Below, piece by piece: positions 36,734-44,951 of a stretch of DNA of 54,431 nt. The position numbers were made by a program, and so were the translations under genes. How positions within the stretch are numbered: the stretch's first letter is position 1; each line of letters begins with the position of its first letter. The notes below the pieces were generated by a model that worked only from the letters and a program-made list of their open reading frames with translations, ran no database searches and was not told where the DNA came from. Source of the DNA: SAR324 cluster bacterium (GTDB lineage: Bacteria > SAR324 > XYD2-FULL-50-16); assembly GCA_028280735.1 (NCBI GenBank), contig JANQLH010000097.1:1-54431 (forward strand), written 5' to 3'.

Positions 36734-36763
36734 GTCAGTTCCCCGGTTATTCGGGGAATTGAC
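36734..36763 (+). terminator. Terminator of the Por-Nuo operon
   Basis: GTCAGTTCCCCG (36734-36745) pairs with CGGGGAATTGAC (36752-36763), 12 bp with one G-T pair and a six-base loop, followed by ATTTATTCC. It starts 7 bp after the stop of the NuoG-like gene. Confidence 0.75.
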
Positions 36764-36950
36764 ATTTATTCCTTCCTAGAGTACTTTTCCCTTATCGAAA
36801 GGCATTCGATTTGTTGCGGTATCTTGGATTACCCAAGAAAGTCCGTTATCAATCATGGTTTCGTTATCTTTTTTTCACAAACGATCACATCCGGTTACCA
36901 TCGTCCGAATAGGCTCAAATTAGACCGGCTATTAATCTGATAGATCATTC

Positions 36951-37973
36951 ATGAAAGCAGTCGTTTTTAAAAAAGAAAAAGGGTTGTTGTATTCAGAAGT
37001 TCCTGATCCTGTTCCGGAATCTGATCAAGTCATGTTGAAGGTTTCAAATACAGGTTTCTGCGGATCGGACCATTCTCTAATTGAGACTGAAGGCACCCCG
37101 GATGGTATTATTCTTGGGCATGAAGTCAGTGGGATTGTGGTGGAAAAAGGATCGTCGGTACAAAATATCGATCTTGGTATGAAAGCCATTGTACGGCCGA
37201 CTTTTTGCGGTGAATGTGTAGGATGTAAATTAGGCAAACCGGAGCTCTGCTCCAATAATCGACGCTCTATTGGTATCGGTGATTTGCCGGGTGGTTTTGC
37301 GGAATACCTGAAAGTATACCCGCAAATGCTGATTCCGGTTCCTGATTCTGTGGATTCACAAAATGCTGCGTTAGCCGAATTGTTTGCTGTGGCATTGCAC
37401 GGGGTTAATCAGTCCGGAAAAAAACCGGGTTCTGCCCTTGTCATCGGCGCCGGAGCTGTTGGTCTTGCACTAGTGAAGGTACTAAAAATTCTGGAATACG
37501 GTCCGATTGCCGTTTCAGAGCCTGTGGACGGCAAACGTAAAATGGCAGAAGAATTCGGGGCGGATTTGTTAATCAACCCGCTTAAGGACGATCTGCAGAG
37601 TGAAACATTTAAACACATGGGAACAGCGTGTTTCAGTTCGGTTTTTGAATGCAGCGGCTTGTCCGATATGCTTGCAACGGCAATGAATGTTGCCGGTCCG
37701 ACAGCTAGTATCTGTCAGCTCAGTGTCATTTATCAGGATATTTCAATAAATCCTGCAGTTTTGATGTTTAAAGAATTAAACCTAACCGGTTCTTACGGCA
37801 ACACCCATGAGGAAAATCGTCAGTGTTTGAGATGGATGGCTGATGGCAGGCTTTGCGGGAAGGAGTTGATATCGGATTGGTGTAATCTTGAAGAACTGCC
37901 GCAAGTGTATAAAAAGAAGATTCATACCGGAAAATCCATAAAAGTGATGCTTACTATCGGTGAGGAATTTTAA
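36951..37973 (+). CDS. Zinc-dependent medium-chain alcohol/polyol dehydrogenase
   Basis: This 340-aa MDR-family enzyme oxidises an alcohol or polyol with NAD(P)+. Catalytic zinc ligands are C37 (NTGFCGSDH) and H57-E58 (LGHEVSGIVV). The structural zinc site is C86, C89, C92 and C100. The Rossmann motif VIGAGAVGLALVKVL lies near 164. The substrate could be a sugar alcohol, threonine or a simple alcohol; sequence alone does not decide. It lies just upstream of a TetR-type regulator on the same strand with a 29-bp gap, so the regulator may control it. No clear ribosome site precedes the ATG. Confidence 0.92.
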   Translation: MKAVVFKKEKGLLYSEVPDPVPESDQVMLKVSNTGFCGSDHSLIETEGTPDGIILGHEVSGIVVEKGSSVQNIDLGMKAIVRPTFCGECVGCKLGKPELCSNNRRSIGIGDLPGGFAEYLKVYPQMLIPVPDSVDSQNAALAELFAVALHGVNQSGKKPGSALVIGAGAVGLALVKVLKILEYGPIAVSEPVDGKRKMAEEFGADLLINPLKDDLQSETFKHMGTACFSSVFECSGLSDMLATAMNVAGPTASICQLSVIYQDISINPAVLMFKELNLTGSYGNTHEENRQCLRWMADGRLCGKELISDWCNLEELPQVYKKKIHTGKSIKVMLTIGEEF

Positions 37974-38002
37974 AAACTTGGAATGATGTTCCGGAGATAA
38001 TA

Positions 38003-38626
38003 TTGGGTGTAAAAGAAAGAAGAGAGAGAGAGAAACAAGCCAGGCGAGAACAAATTCTTACGGCGGCAAGGGAATTACTCCATAAAAAAGGCATAAATGC
38101 CGCATCAATGAATCAAATCGCAAAAAAAGCGGAACTGGGAGTAGCCACCTTGTATTCCTATTTTAAAAACAAGGAAGAGCTTTTCATAACGTTACAGCAA
38201 GAAGGGTTGGATCTCCTCAAATCGCATGTATCGAAGGCAATTAACACAGCTAAAAGCCCGGAAGAAAAGTTGAAACAGGTTGCCCTCTCATTTCTGGATT
38301 TTAGTCAGAAACGTAAAAACTATTTTTTTATCATCAATTATTTTATTTCGAACCCCGAGATACTATTTGATCCCCAGTTAAAGGATAAAGTGGATTTTCA
38401 GGCCGAGAAAACGTTGGTTGTTGCGGAACAGGTAATTCGGGAAGGTATTGACAAAAAAGTTTTTAAAAATCTGGATTCTCGTCGCTGTTCCATTATGTTC
38501 TGGGGAATGATCCACAGCCTCACGTTATATAAAAAACTGGAAACCACAATCCTTCGTAATGATAATCACTATGAAGTTTATGAATTTGCCGTTGATCATT
38601 TTATCGACTCTATCCGAAGCCAATAA
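38003..38626 (+). CDS. TetR-family transcriptional regulator
   Basis: This 207-aa regulator has the N-terminal TetR helix-turn-helix: ILTAARELLHKKGINAASMN, then QIAKKAELGVATLYSYFKNK, at about residues 18-57. The C-terminal helical domain would bind a small ligand. The start is a TTG at 38003 with GGAG seven bases upstream. The next ATG would cut into the DNA-binding domain, so TTG is well supported. It sits between the MDR dehydrogenase and the convergent tag gene and ends 7 bp from the latter. Its ligand and operator are not identified. Confidence 0.92.
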   Translation: MGVKERREREKQARREQILTAARELLHKKGINAASMNQIAKKAELGVATLYSYFKNKEELFITLQQEGLDLLKSHVSKAINTAKSPEEKLKQVALSFLDFSQKRKNYFFIINYFISNPEILFDPQLKDKVDFQAEKTLVVAEQVIREGIDKKVFKNLDSRRCSIMFWGMIHSLTLYKKLETTILRNDNHYEVYEFAVDHFIDSIRSQ

Positions 38627-38633
38627 CCGCAAC

Positions 38634-39215
38634 CTACTGGTATGAACTATTAATTTCATCGTACCTGAAGCATTCAACAATGTGATCGTTGATCAAGCCT
38701 GTTGCCTGCAGGTGTGAGTAAACCACGGTCGTTCCCAGGAATTTAAATCCCTTTTGTTTCAGCTCCTTACTTATTTGGTCCGATAAAGCAGTGTTTGGGG
38801 GAACCTGTTCGAGTTTGTCCCATTGATTGATAATCGGTTTTCCCTCAACAAATCTCCAGATATATTGATCAAAACTTCCGAATTCTTCCTGTATTTGAAT
38901 AAATCTCCGGGCATTGTTGACGGCAGCATTAATCTTTAATTTGTTGCGAACAATCGACGTGTCGTTTAATAATTCCTGAACCTTCACCTCATCGTAGCGT
39001 GCAACCTTTTCTACTTCAAAACTGGAAAATGCCTTACGAAAGTTTTCCCGTTTATTAAGTATCAACTCCCAGCTTAAACCGGCCTGAAAGCTTTCAAGAA
39101 CAAGAAATTCAAACAAGACCCGGTCATCGTGTACCGGAACGCCCCATTCCTTATCGTGATAACTCAGATATAAATGATTCTCCGGCTTTGCCCAGCCGCA
39201 ACGTATTATTGACAT
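38634..39215 (-). CDS. tag: DNA-3-methyladenine glycosylase I
   Basis: This 193-aa base-excision repair enzyme removes 3-methyladenine from DNA. The zinc ligands match E. coli Tag: C6 (RCGW) and H20 (SYHDKEWG) near the N-terminus, H178 and C182 (NDHIVEC) near the C-terminus. The core blocks QAGLSWELILNKRENFRKAF, IVRNKLKINAAVNNARRF and GFKFLGTTVVYSHLQATGL are highly characteristic. The ATG at 39215 has AAGG upstream. It is convergent with the TetR gene and divergent from the two-component genes. No Ada-type regulator is present nearby. Confidence 0.96.
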   Translation of the reverse strand: MSIIRCGWAKPENHLYLSYHDKEWGVPVHDDRVLFEFLVLESFQAGLSWELILNKRENFRKAFSSFEVEKVARYDEVKVQELLNDTSIVRNKLKINAAVNNARRFIQIQEEFGSFDQYIWRFVEGKPIINQWDKLEQVPPNTALSDQISKELKQKGFKFLGTTVVYSHLQATGLINDHIVECFRYDEINSSYQ

Positions 39216-39364
39216 CGATATGCCTTAAAAAAAAAAGAAAACCTATTCTAATTTTGGAAACTGCCGTCAGGTTTTGTTTGGACTTTTCTTGCGGAATAAT
39301 TTCCACTAGTATGCCATATACATAAGATTAACAAAGCCTGGAAACGCACACAAGACGATCACTA

Positions 39365-41263
39365 ATGACAATGCAATTTACCATCCGCTCCAAACTGATT
39401 ACCGGGTATATCACCCTGTTGGTATCTGTGACCATAGCAGCTATATACGGCTACTACTCCTTAGCCAAGGTTGTTGAAGGCAAAAAGAATATTCAGTTTT
39501 TTACCAGAAGTGTGATTCTGTCTAACAGCATTTACCAATTTATGTCTGAAGCCAGGCAGGATCAAAATTCGTTTATCCGTTCCATGAATTTGGATTTAGC
39601 CATTGCCGTCACGGCAAAAGTGGCCTTACTCAGTGAGAAAGCGCTTGAACTGGAAGATCTCGGGCGAAAAATCAAAGATTTCAACCAAATCGAAATGGCC
39701 AGGGCAATCAATGAATCAGCCCTGGTTTACCTGGAAACCTTTCAATCCCTGGTTGATTCAGTTACCAGGAGGGATTTGGTAATTGACGGAAGTGTTCGGG
39801 GACAGTTGGCAGAACTGCGTAATTTCCTCGAAAAAGAGCTTCCGGTGGAACTGATATTAAAAATGCAACTGCTGGAAAACAACCGGAACTTGGAGCTGTC
39901 TGATATTCTTCCTCAAAAATCGAAATCCAATTATTTTGTCGAATTTTTTGACTATGCCCGGGAAACCAACAATCCGGAAGTCCTGGAAAAGCTAAAGACC
40001 TATCAGGATAACCTGGTGAGATTGTATTTTGAAAATGCAAATATTGACGACCTGATGCCCCTCATGCAAATCAACGCAGAGATGATAGAGCTTCTGGTTG
40101 TCGATAACGTTGATACTGCGCAACAGGAGCTTAAACGTCAATTTGCCATCACGGAAAGATTGGAACAAAGGCAGAAAATCTTAAGCCTGCTGGTTACCGC
40201 CATAACAATCTCTGCAGGGCTTTTAGTGGTATTTGTGTTCGGAGCTGAAGCCCTTGACCTTTCCAAACTCAACTTGGAACTGGCAGCCATTCTGGAAGCA
40301 ATCAGGGATGGAATTGTTGCCGTAAATCGAGAAGCCAAGGTGACTTTGATTAATGAACGGGCAAAAGACCTGTTAGGCTTAAGAAAAGACTACCTGGGAA
40401 AGCATATCCTTGAATTGTTCCCCAATTCGAAGCTGCCTGAAGTAATGAAAAGCGGTGAGGCTCACTACGATCAAGAACAGCAACGTGGTAAAATCACTGT
40501 TTTGACAACGCGAATTCCTGTTAGGTACAAAAACGAAACCATTGGTGGTATTGTTTGTTTCAGAAAAAAGGAGGAATTATCACGATTGGCCAGCGAATTG
40601 ACTCATGTGAATGCATATATCGATGCATTGCGAGCTAACAATCATGAATTTAAAAACAGGCTGCAGACTATCCAGGGTATGGTTCAGTTGGGTAAAACAG
40701 ATGAAGTCCTATCATTTATTCAATCCCTTCAGGTTTCTCATGAGCAGAGGATTTCGCTTTATCTTGAAAACATAGGAGATCCCGCGGTATCCGCTATTTT
40801 ACTGGGAAAATTCAATCGAGCCAACGAACTGGGTATTTCTCTTTCATTAGCCGAAGAATCCCACATGACCGTTTTGCCAAACTATATTGACCGCAATGGT
40901 ATTGTCAGTATTATTGGAAACCTGGTTCAGAATGCGATCGATGCGGTCCGAGAATTGAAGAATAACGATAAGGAGATTCGGGTCGCCGTAAAAGAGTATC
41001 CCGATTCTTTCTATTTTTCGGTTGAAGATAACGGGCCCGGGATTTCCCACACCATCTCCGGTAGAATTTTTGAACAGGGCTTTACTACAAAAAAAGGTCA
41101 ATCAGCTGTTGATACTTCAGAACTCGGTGAACTGGGAGAAAAACATATTGGAATGGGTTTGTACATTACAAAAAACCATATTATCAGTATGGGAGGCATG
41201 ATACAGTACAAATGTGAAAACGGAACCATGTTTGAAGTAACAATTCCCAAACAATCTGAATAA
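39365..41263 (+). CDS. CitA/DcuS-type sensor histidine kinase
   Basis: This 632-aa membrane kinase begins with a transmembrane helix near 10-30. An all-helical periplasmic sensor of about 235 residues is followed by a second helix near 270-290. A cytoplasmic PAS domain (about 300-400: AILEAIRDGIVAVNREAKVT) and a CitA/DcuS-type dimerisation segment follow, with H427 in NHEFKNRLQTIQGMVQ. ATPase motifs are NLVQNAIDAVRE, FSVEDNGPGIS and GMGLYITKNHI. The helical sensor differs from the PDC-fold of CitA and DcuS. Its partner regulator lies 9 bp downstream, then TAXI-TRAP genes, so it probably senses the substrate of that transporter. Confidence 0.94.
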   Translation: MTMQFTIRSKLITGYITLLVSVTIAAIYGYYSLAKVVEGKKNIQFFTRSVILSNSIYQFMSEARQDQNSFIRSMNLDLAIAVTAKVALLSEKALELEDLGRKIKDFNQIEMARAINESALVYLETFQSLVDSVTRRDLVIDGSVRGQLAELRNFLEKELPVELILKMQLLENNRNLELSDILPQKSKSNYFVEFFDYARETNNPEVLEKLKTYQDNLVRLYFENANIDDLMPLMQINAEMIELLVVDNVDTAQQELKRQFAITERLEQRQKILSLLVTAITISAGLLVVFVFGAEALDLSKLNLELAAILEAIRDGIVAVNREAKVTLINERAKDLLGLRKDYLGKHILELFPNSKLPEVMKSGEAHYDQEQQRGKITVLTTRIPVRYKNETIGGIVCFRKKEELSRLASELTHVNAYIDALRANNHEFKNRLQTIQGMVQLGKTDEVLSFIQSLQVSHEQRISLYLENIGDPAVSAILLGKFNRANELGISLSLAEESHMTVLPNYIDRNGIVSIIGNLVQNAIDAVRELKNNDKEIRVAVKEYPDSFYFSVEDNGPGISHTISGRIFEQGFTTKKGQSAVDTSELGELGEKHIGMGLYITKNHIISMGGMIQYKCENGTMFEVTIPKQSE

Positions 41264-41272
41264 AACCCGCTA

Positions 41273-41950
41273 ATGAGCAATTACAGAGTGTTGATAGTCG
41301 AAGATGACTTCAGAGTCGCCAATATCTGGAAAGAATTTACCCTGACACTTCCTGAGTTTTCAGTCACAGGGACAGCGAAGAGCGGCACGGAAGCTTTAGA
41401 GAGTCTGCAAAAAGAGTCGACAGATTTAATGATAATGGATGTCTACATGCCGGATATCGATGGTGTGGAATTACTAAGAGAAGTCAGAAAACTGGGTTTG
41501 GCTCTTGATGTTATTGCCATTACTGCTGCAAAAGAATCAAGAATTGTGCAGCGAATTATACGTATGGGAATCATAGATTATATTATAAAGCCTTGCGCCC
41601 TGGAGAGATTTCAGGTGGCCTTGAACCGGTTTAAACAGGTCAGGGAGACATTTGAAAAAGAAGAGTTGGAGCAAAACGAGCTGGACCATCTGCTTCATCG
41701 AAGTGCGGCCAGTTTCGGGAATTCTCGTAAACTTCCGAAAGGGATGCAGGAACTAACCATGAAAAAGGTATTGCACTGTTTTGACAATAATCCCTACGCC
41801 AGAAGTGCAGAAGAAATAACCAAGGCGACCGGGCTTTCCCTTGCTACTGTCCAACGTTATCTTCGCTATCTCGCAGAAAGTGAATTGATCAAAAAGGAGC
41901 TTACCTACGGCTCCCAGGGACGACCAGAACATAAGTATTCGAAAACGTAA
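41273..41950 (+). CDS. CitB/DcuR-family response regulator
   Basis: This 225-aa regulator has a receiver domain with acidic D11-D12, phosphoacceptor D56 in LMIMDVYMPDIDG and K106 in IDYIIKPCALERFQ. The C-terminal domain carries a helix-turn-helix of the CitB/DcuR type: SAEEITKATGLSLATVQRYL then RYLAESELI. It is paired with the kinase immediately upstream. The TAXI binding protein gene that follows after 303 bp is the most likely target. Upstream of that gene, at about 42068-42100, an imperfect AACAAC/GTTGT inverted repeat could be its operator, which is speculative. Confidence 0.94.
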   Translation: MSNYRVLIVEDDFRVANIWKEFTLTLPEFSVTGTAKSGTEALESLQKESTDLMIMDVYMPDIDGVELLREVRKLGLALDVIAITAAKESRIVQRIIRMGIIDYIIKPCALERFQVALNRFKQVRETFEKEELEQNELDHLLHRSAASFGNSRKLPKGMQELTMKKVLHCFDNNPYARSAEEITKATGLSLATVQRYLRYLAESELIKKELTYGSQGRPEHKYSKT

Positions 41951-42253
41951 AAAACCGTTCATCCCGACACCTCTGATGTTCATTCCGTTGTTTCCCATTG
42001 GTGAAACGATCTCCTACTTTCCTGTCTGCTGCCTTTCACGAACATACTAAAATTTGACCAAATTGATGTGATAACAACGAGCTATGTCTTGTTGTGATTT
42101 TTATGACATTTATTTGTAAAATGATATTAATCAAATTTATTAAATCAATGAAAATAAAGAGGAAATTGTTGACGGTATGGCAGGGTTTTAACTTAGAATG
42201 TCCTACCAAAAAACAATGTTAAACAGATCCTCAAAGTTATAACATAAGCTTGA
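41951..42253. other. Intergenic region upstream of the first TAXI gene
   Basis: This 303-bp AT-rich stretch probably contains the promoter of the TRAP genes. TTGACG (42169-42174) and TAGAAT (42194-42199) lie 19 bases apart, a possible but wide-spaced promoter. An imperfect inverted repeat with AACAAC and GTTGT arms lies near 42073-42095. Confidence 0.4.
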
Positions 42254-43237
42254 ATGACTCGACTATTTTTTCTTACTCTCGTAGCAATTTGTTCAATTTC
42301 TGCAGCAGTATCCGACTGCACGGCCAAAGATTTTCTGAAGTTTACCGGGGGGCCGAGCGGAGGAACTTTTCAGTATTTCTCAAACGGAATTGCCCTTCGG
42401 CTTTCCAAGAATATTGCCGACTTGAGGGTATCCAACCAGTCCTCCAAGGGAAGTGTGGAGAATATTCGCAAAGTAGATCAAGGTACGGCTGATTTTGGAA
42501 TTGCCTATTCGGGCGACCTTTATTTGGCCAGCAGCGGAAAACTTACCAATGACAATAAAAAATATCGGAATATCAGAGCAGTTGCGTTTCTTTATAAAGC
42601 CCCGGCCCAATTGACGGTAAGAAAAGACAGCGGTATTTCGAACGTATCCCAACTGAGAGGAAGGAGGGTTGCTTTGGGAGCGGCAGGCTCCGGAGCAGCT
42701 GCATCGGCCGAGCGTTTTCTCAAGCTTGTGGGGCTCTGGAACCAGATTGACAGGCATTATTTGGGATACACCAACGCCGCAAAAGCAATGAAAACCGGAA
42801 AGATCGATGCCATGTGGATACTGGCCGGCTATCCTACCCGGGCGTTAATTGAGCTTTCAACAACGCATGACATTGAACTGCTGCATGTATATCCCATTGC
42901 GACACATCATGGTTTAAGTGAAAAATTGCCGTTTTATCAACCGATCTTCATTCCGGCTAATATTTATGAAGGTGTCACTCACGCTACCGCCTCATTTTTC
43001 GATTCAGCCTTATGGATCGCCCGGGAAAATGTACAAGATGATATTGTTTACAAAGCATTGAAAGAGATTTTTACCAGGGAAGGATTAACTTATTTACGCA
43101 GAATCAAATCCACTGCAAGCCAGATGTCAATTGAAAGAGGACTCACTGGTATCCTAACTCCACTGCATAAGGGAGCAGAAAGATTCTGGAGTGAGCACGG
43201 CATTCAACTGGAAATTGCGGCAAATGAACATAACTGA
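42254..43237 (+). CDS. TAXI-family TRAP transporter substrate-binding protein (copy 1)
   Basis: This 327-aa periplasmic protein has a short signal peptide (hydrophobic 4-20, cleavage near DCTA) and the TAXI start KFTGGPSGGTFQYFSNGIAL. The motifs ADFGIAYSGDLYL, LRGRRVALGAAGSGAAASAE and GKIDAMWILAGYPT are typical of the family. TAXI proteins feed fused TRAP permeases and usually bind organic acids or amino acids such as glutamate; the ligand here is unknown. A second TAXI gene lies 336 bp downstream, then the permease. No ribosome site is evident. It follows the two-component genes. Confidence 0.93.
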   Translation: MTRLFFLTLVAICSISAAVSDCTAKDFLKFTGGPSGGTFQYFSNGIALRLSKNIADLRVSNQSSKGSVENIRKVDQGTADFGIAYSGDLYLASSGKLTNDNKKYRNIRAVAFLYKAPAQLTVRKDSGISNVSQLRGRRVALGAAGSGAAASAERFLKLVGLWNQIDRHYLGYTNAAKAMKTGKIDAMWILAGYPTRALIELSTTHDIELLHVYPIATHHGLSEKLPFYQPIFIPANIYEGVTHATASFFDSALWIARENVQDDIVYKALKEIFTREGLTYLRRIKSTASQMSIERGLTGILTPLHKGAERFWSEHGIQLEIAANEHN

Positions 43238-43573
43238 TTTCTCATTCGTTTTCCCAATCACCGACTAACACCATTTTTCCGGATTTGGATGGTATAAAAA
43301 AGCAGGCCAAAACAGTGATTTAATAAGGCATTCGTTTTTCTGGTCAAATTGAATCGTGCACTAACAGGCCTGTTTTTAATTGGTAAAGTTATCAAATCCG
43401 AGTTTTCCCAGGAGGAGGAAGTGTCAAAAAATTCAGGTAACTAGAGTTGATTGCACATATGATTTTTAATTGTAGTGGAATCAACTGATGTTTTCTAATT
43501 GTAATCTTGCCACTTGCTTCAAATGCTCCAAATCTTTTTGGGCAAAAATGAAAATTAAATAAGGAGATTTTCC
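43238..43573. other. Intergenic region between the two TAXI genes
   Basis: This 336-bp stretch holds CAGGCC near 43303 and GGCCTGTTTTT near 43368, which could pair over a loop of about 55 bases as a weak terminator for copy 1. AAGGAG precedes copy 2. No gene is visible. Confidence 0.35.
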
Positions 43574-44551
43574 ATGAACAAAAAAAACTTAACACGTTTT
43601 TTCAGCGCTCTGTTTATAGCTGCGTTTTGCACGGTTATGGCGAGTTCAGATGCGTTTGCCAGGAAAAAGAGAATAGTCTTTGGCGGTGGTCCGGCCGGTG
43701 GAACTTTTCAGGTCGTGGCAAATGGTATTCAGGTAATGAAGTCGGTGAAAGCGGAAAAGAAATACTCCGTCAAAGCACAAACTTCAGGTGGTGCTATTGA
43801 AAATTTAAGAAAAACCAACTCCGGTCGCCAGCAATTCAGTGTGACCTATTCCGGAAGCGTTTGGCAGGGAAGAAACGGATTGTTAACAAACGACACCAGA
43901 AAGTATAACGACGTTTTAGTTGTTGCCTGGTTGTATGGTGCACCGGCTCAGCTGGTTGTTAAGGCCGATTCCGGCATAAAAAGCGTGAAGGATCTGGTAG
44001 GCAAGAAAGTAGGTGTCGGAAATGCAGGCTCCGGTGCGTTCGCTAACTGTCAGCTATTTTTTGCCCATATGGGAGTTTGGGATAAGATCGAAAGAAACGC
44101 CATGGGATACAATGATGCTGCTTCCGCTTTTGGTAATAACCAGCTTGATGCATTCTGGTTATTCACTGCGTTTCCAAGCGGTGCAGTAATTATGGCTGCT
44201 CAGACAAATGATATTAAGTTGCTCGACTTAGCAGCGGACGCTAAAAAATACGGTTTCTTCGATAAATATCCTTATTTCAGCCAGCTTTCAGTACCTGCAG
44301 GTACGTATAGAGGTGTGGACTACGACTCTCCGTCGTTCCAGGATAGTACATTGTGGGTAGCAAATTCCAAAGTAGATGATGAGATTGTATATGATCTGCT
44401 TTCAAAAGTTTTTTCAGATGAAGGTCTGAAGCACATGTATGGTCAGAAGAAGACGTTTAAGGACATGAGCCTCAAAACTGGTGCCACCAATATAATTACT
44501 CCTTTCCATCCGGGAGCTGAAAAATTCTGGAAAGAAAAAGGTATGCTCTGA
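43574..44551 (+). CDS. TAXI-family TRAP transporter substrate-binding protein (copy 2)
   Basis: This 325-aa periplasmic protein has a signal peptide ending near DAFA. VFGGGPAGGTFQVVANGIQV is the TAXI opening. FSVTYSGSVWQG, LVGKKVGVGNAGSGAFANC and NQLDAFWLFTAFPSGAV line up with the corresponding blocks of copy 1, and the two C-termini share the ITP-H-GAEKFW pattern, so they are paralogues. It has a strong ribosome site (AAGGAG eight bases upstream). A 12-bp hairpin separates it from the permease gene, which may favour higher expression of the binding protein. Confidence 0.95.
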   Translation: MNKKNLTRFFSALFIAAFCTVMASSDAFARKKRIVFGGGPAGGTFQVVANGIQVMKSVKAEKKYSVKAQTSGGAIENLRKTNSGRQQFSVTYSGSVWQGRNGLLTNDTRKYNDVLVVAWLYGAPAQLVVKADSGIKSVKDLVGKKVGVGNAGSGAFANCQLFFAHMGVWDKIERNAMGYNDAASAFGNNQLDAFWLFTAFPSGAVIMAAQTNDIKLLDLAADAKKYGFFDKYPYFSQLSVPAGTYRGVDYDSPSFQDSTLWVANSKVDDEIVYDLLSKVFSDEGLKHMYGQKKTFKDMSLKTGATNIITPFHPGAEKFWKEKGML

Positions 44552-44951
44552 TGGTGAGGTAACCAATGCAATTGATCAGCTGCGCTCATAACCGGAATCC
44601 GGATCTTGATAAAAACAATGATCAGGAAAAAGGGAGTGATGGAAGCTGATTCATCTGTTTCTGTAATACACCTGCAGGATCAAAGAATATTCGATCCTGC
44701 AGGTCTGTTTCATCCAAATCACAAAAGGTTTTTGCTTTGAATTATTGATATGTTTCGGGCGGCTCCTGAAGTATACCCCTTGTTTGAGTATGCCTCAAGA
44801 AGCGTTCGAAATAGTAGTCACCTTCTGCAGGCAATCCCATCTAAAACATCAATTGAACTTGCCAAATTATCGGTGTTTTTGTGTGAATGTATCCGGCAGT
44901 AATATGTTTTGTTCTCTAATCATCAATGTAATTCTTTTAAGGTAGTTAACT
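44552..44951. other. Intergenic region between TAXI copy 2 and the TRAP permease
   Basis: This 400-bp stretch contains the strong hairpin at 44670-44704 and no credible gene. AAGG at 44938-44941 serves as the ribosome site of the permease. Confidence 0.4.
44670..44704 (+). terminator. 12-bp hairpin between binding-protein and permease genes
   Basis: ACCTGCAGGATC (44670-44681) is perfectly complementary to GATCCTGCAGGT (44693-44704) with an 11-base loop, followed by a short T-run. It probably ends or attenuates the TAXI copy 2 transcript. Confidence 0.65.
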
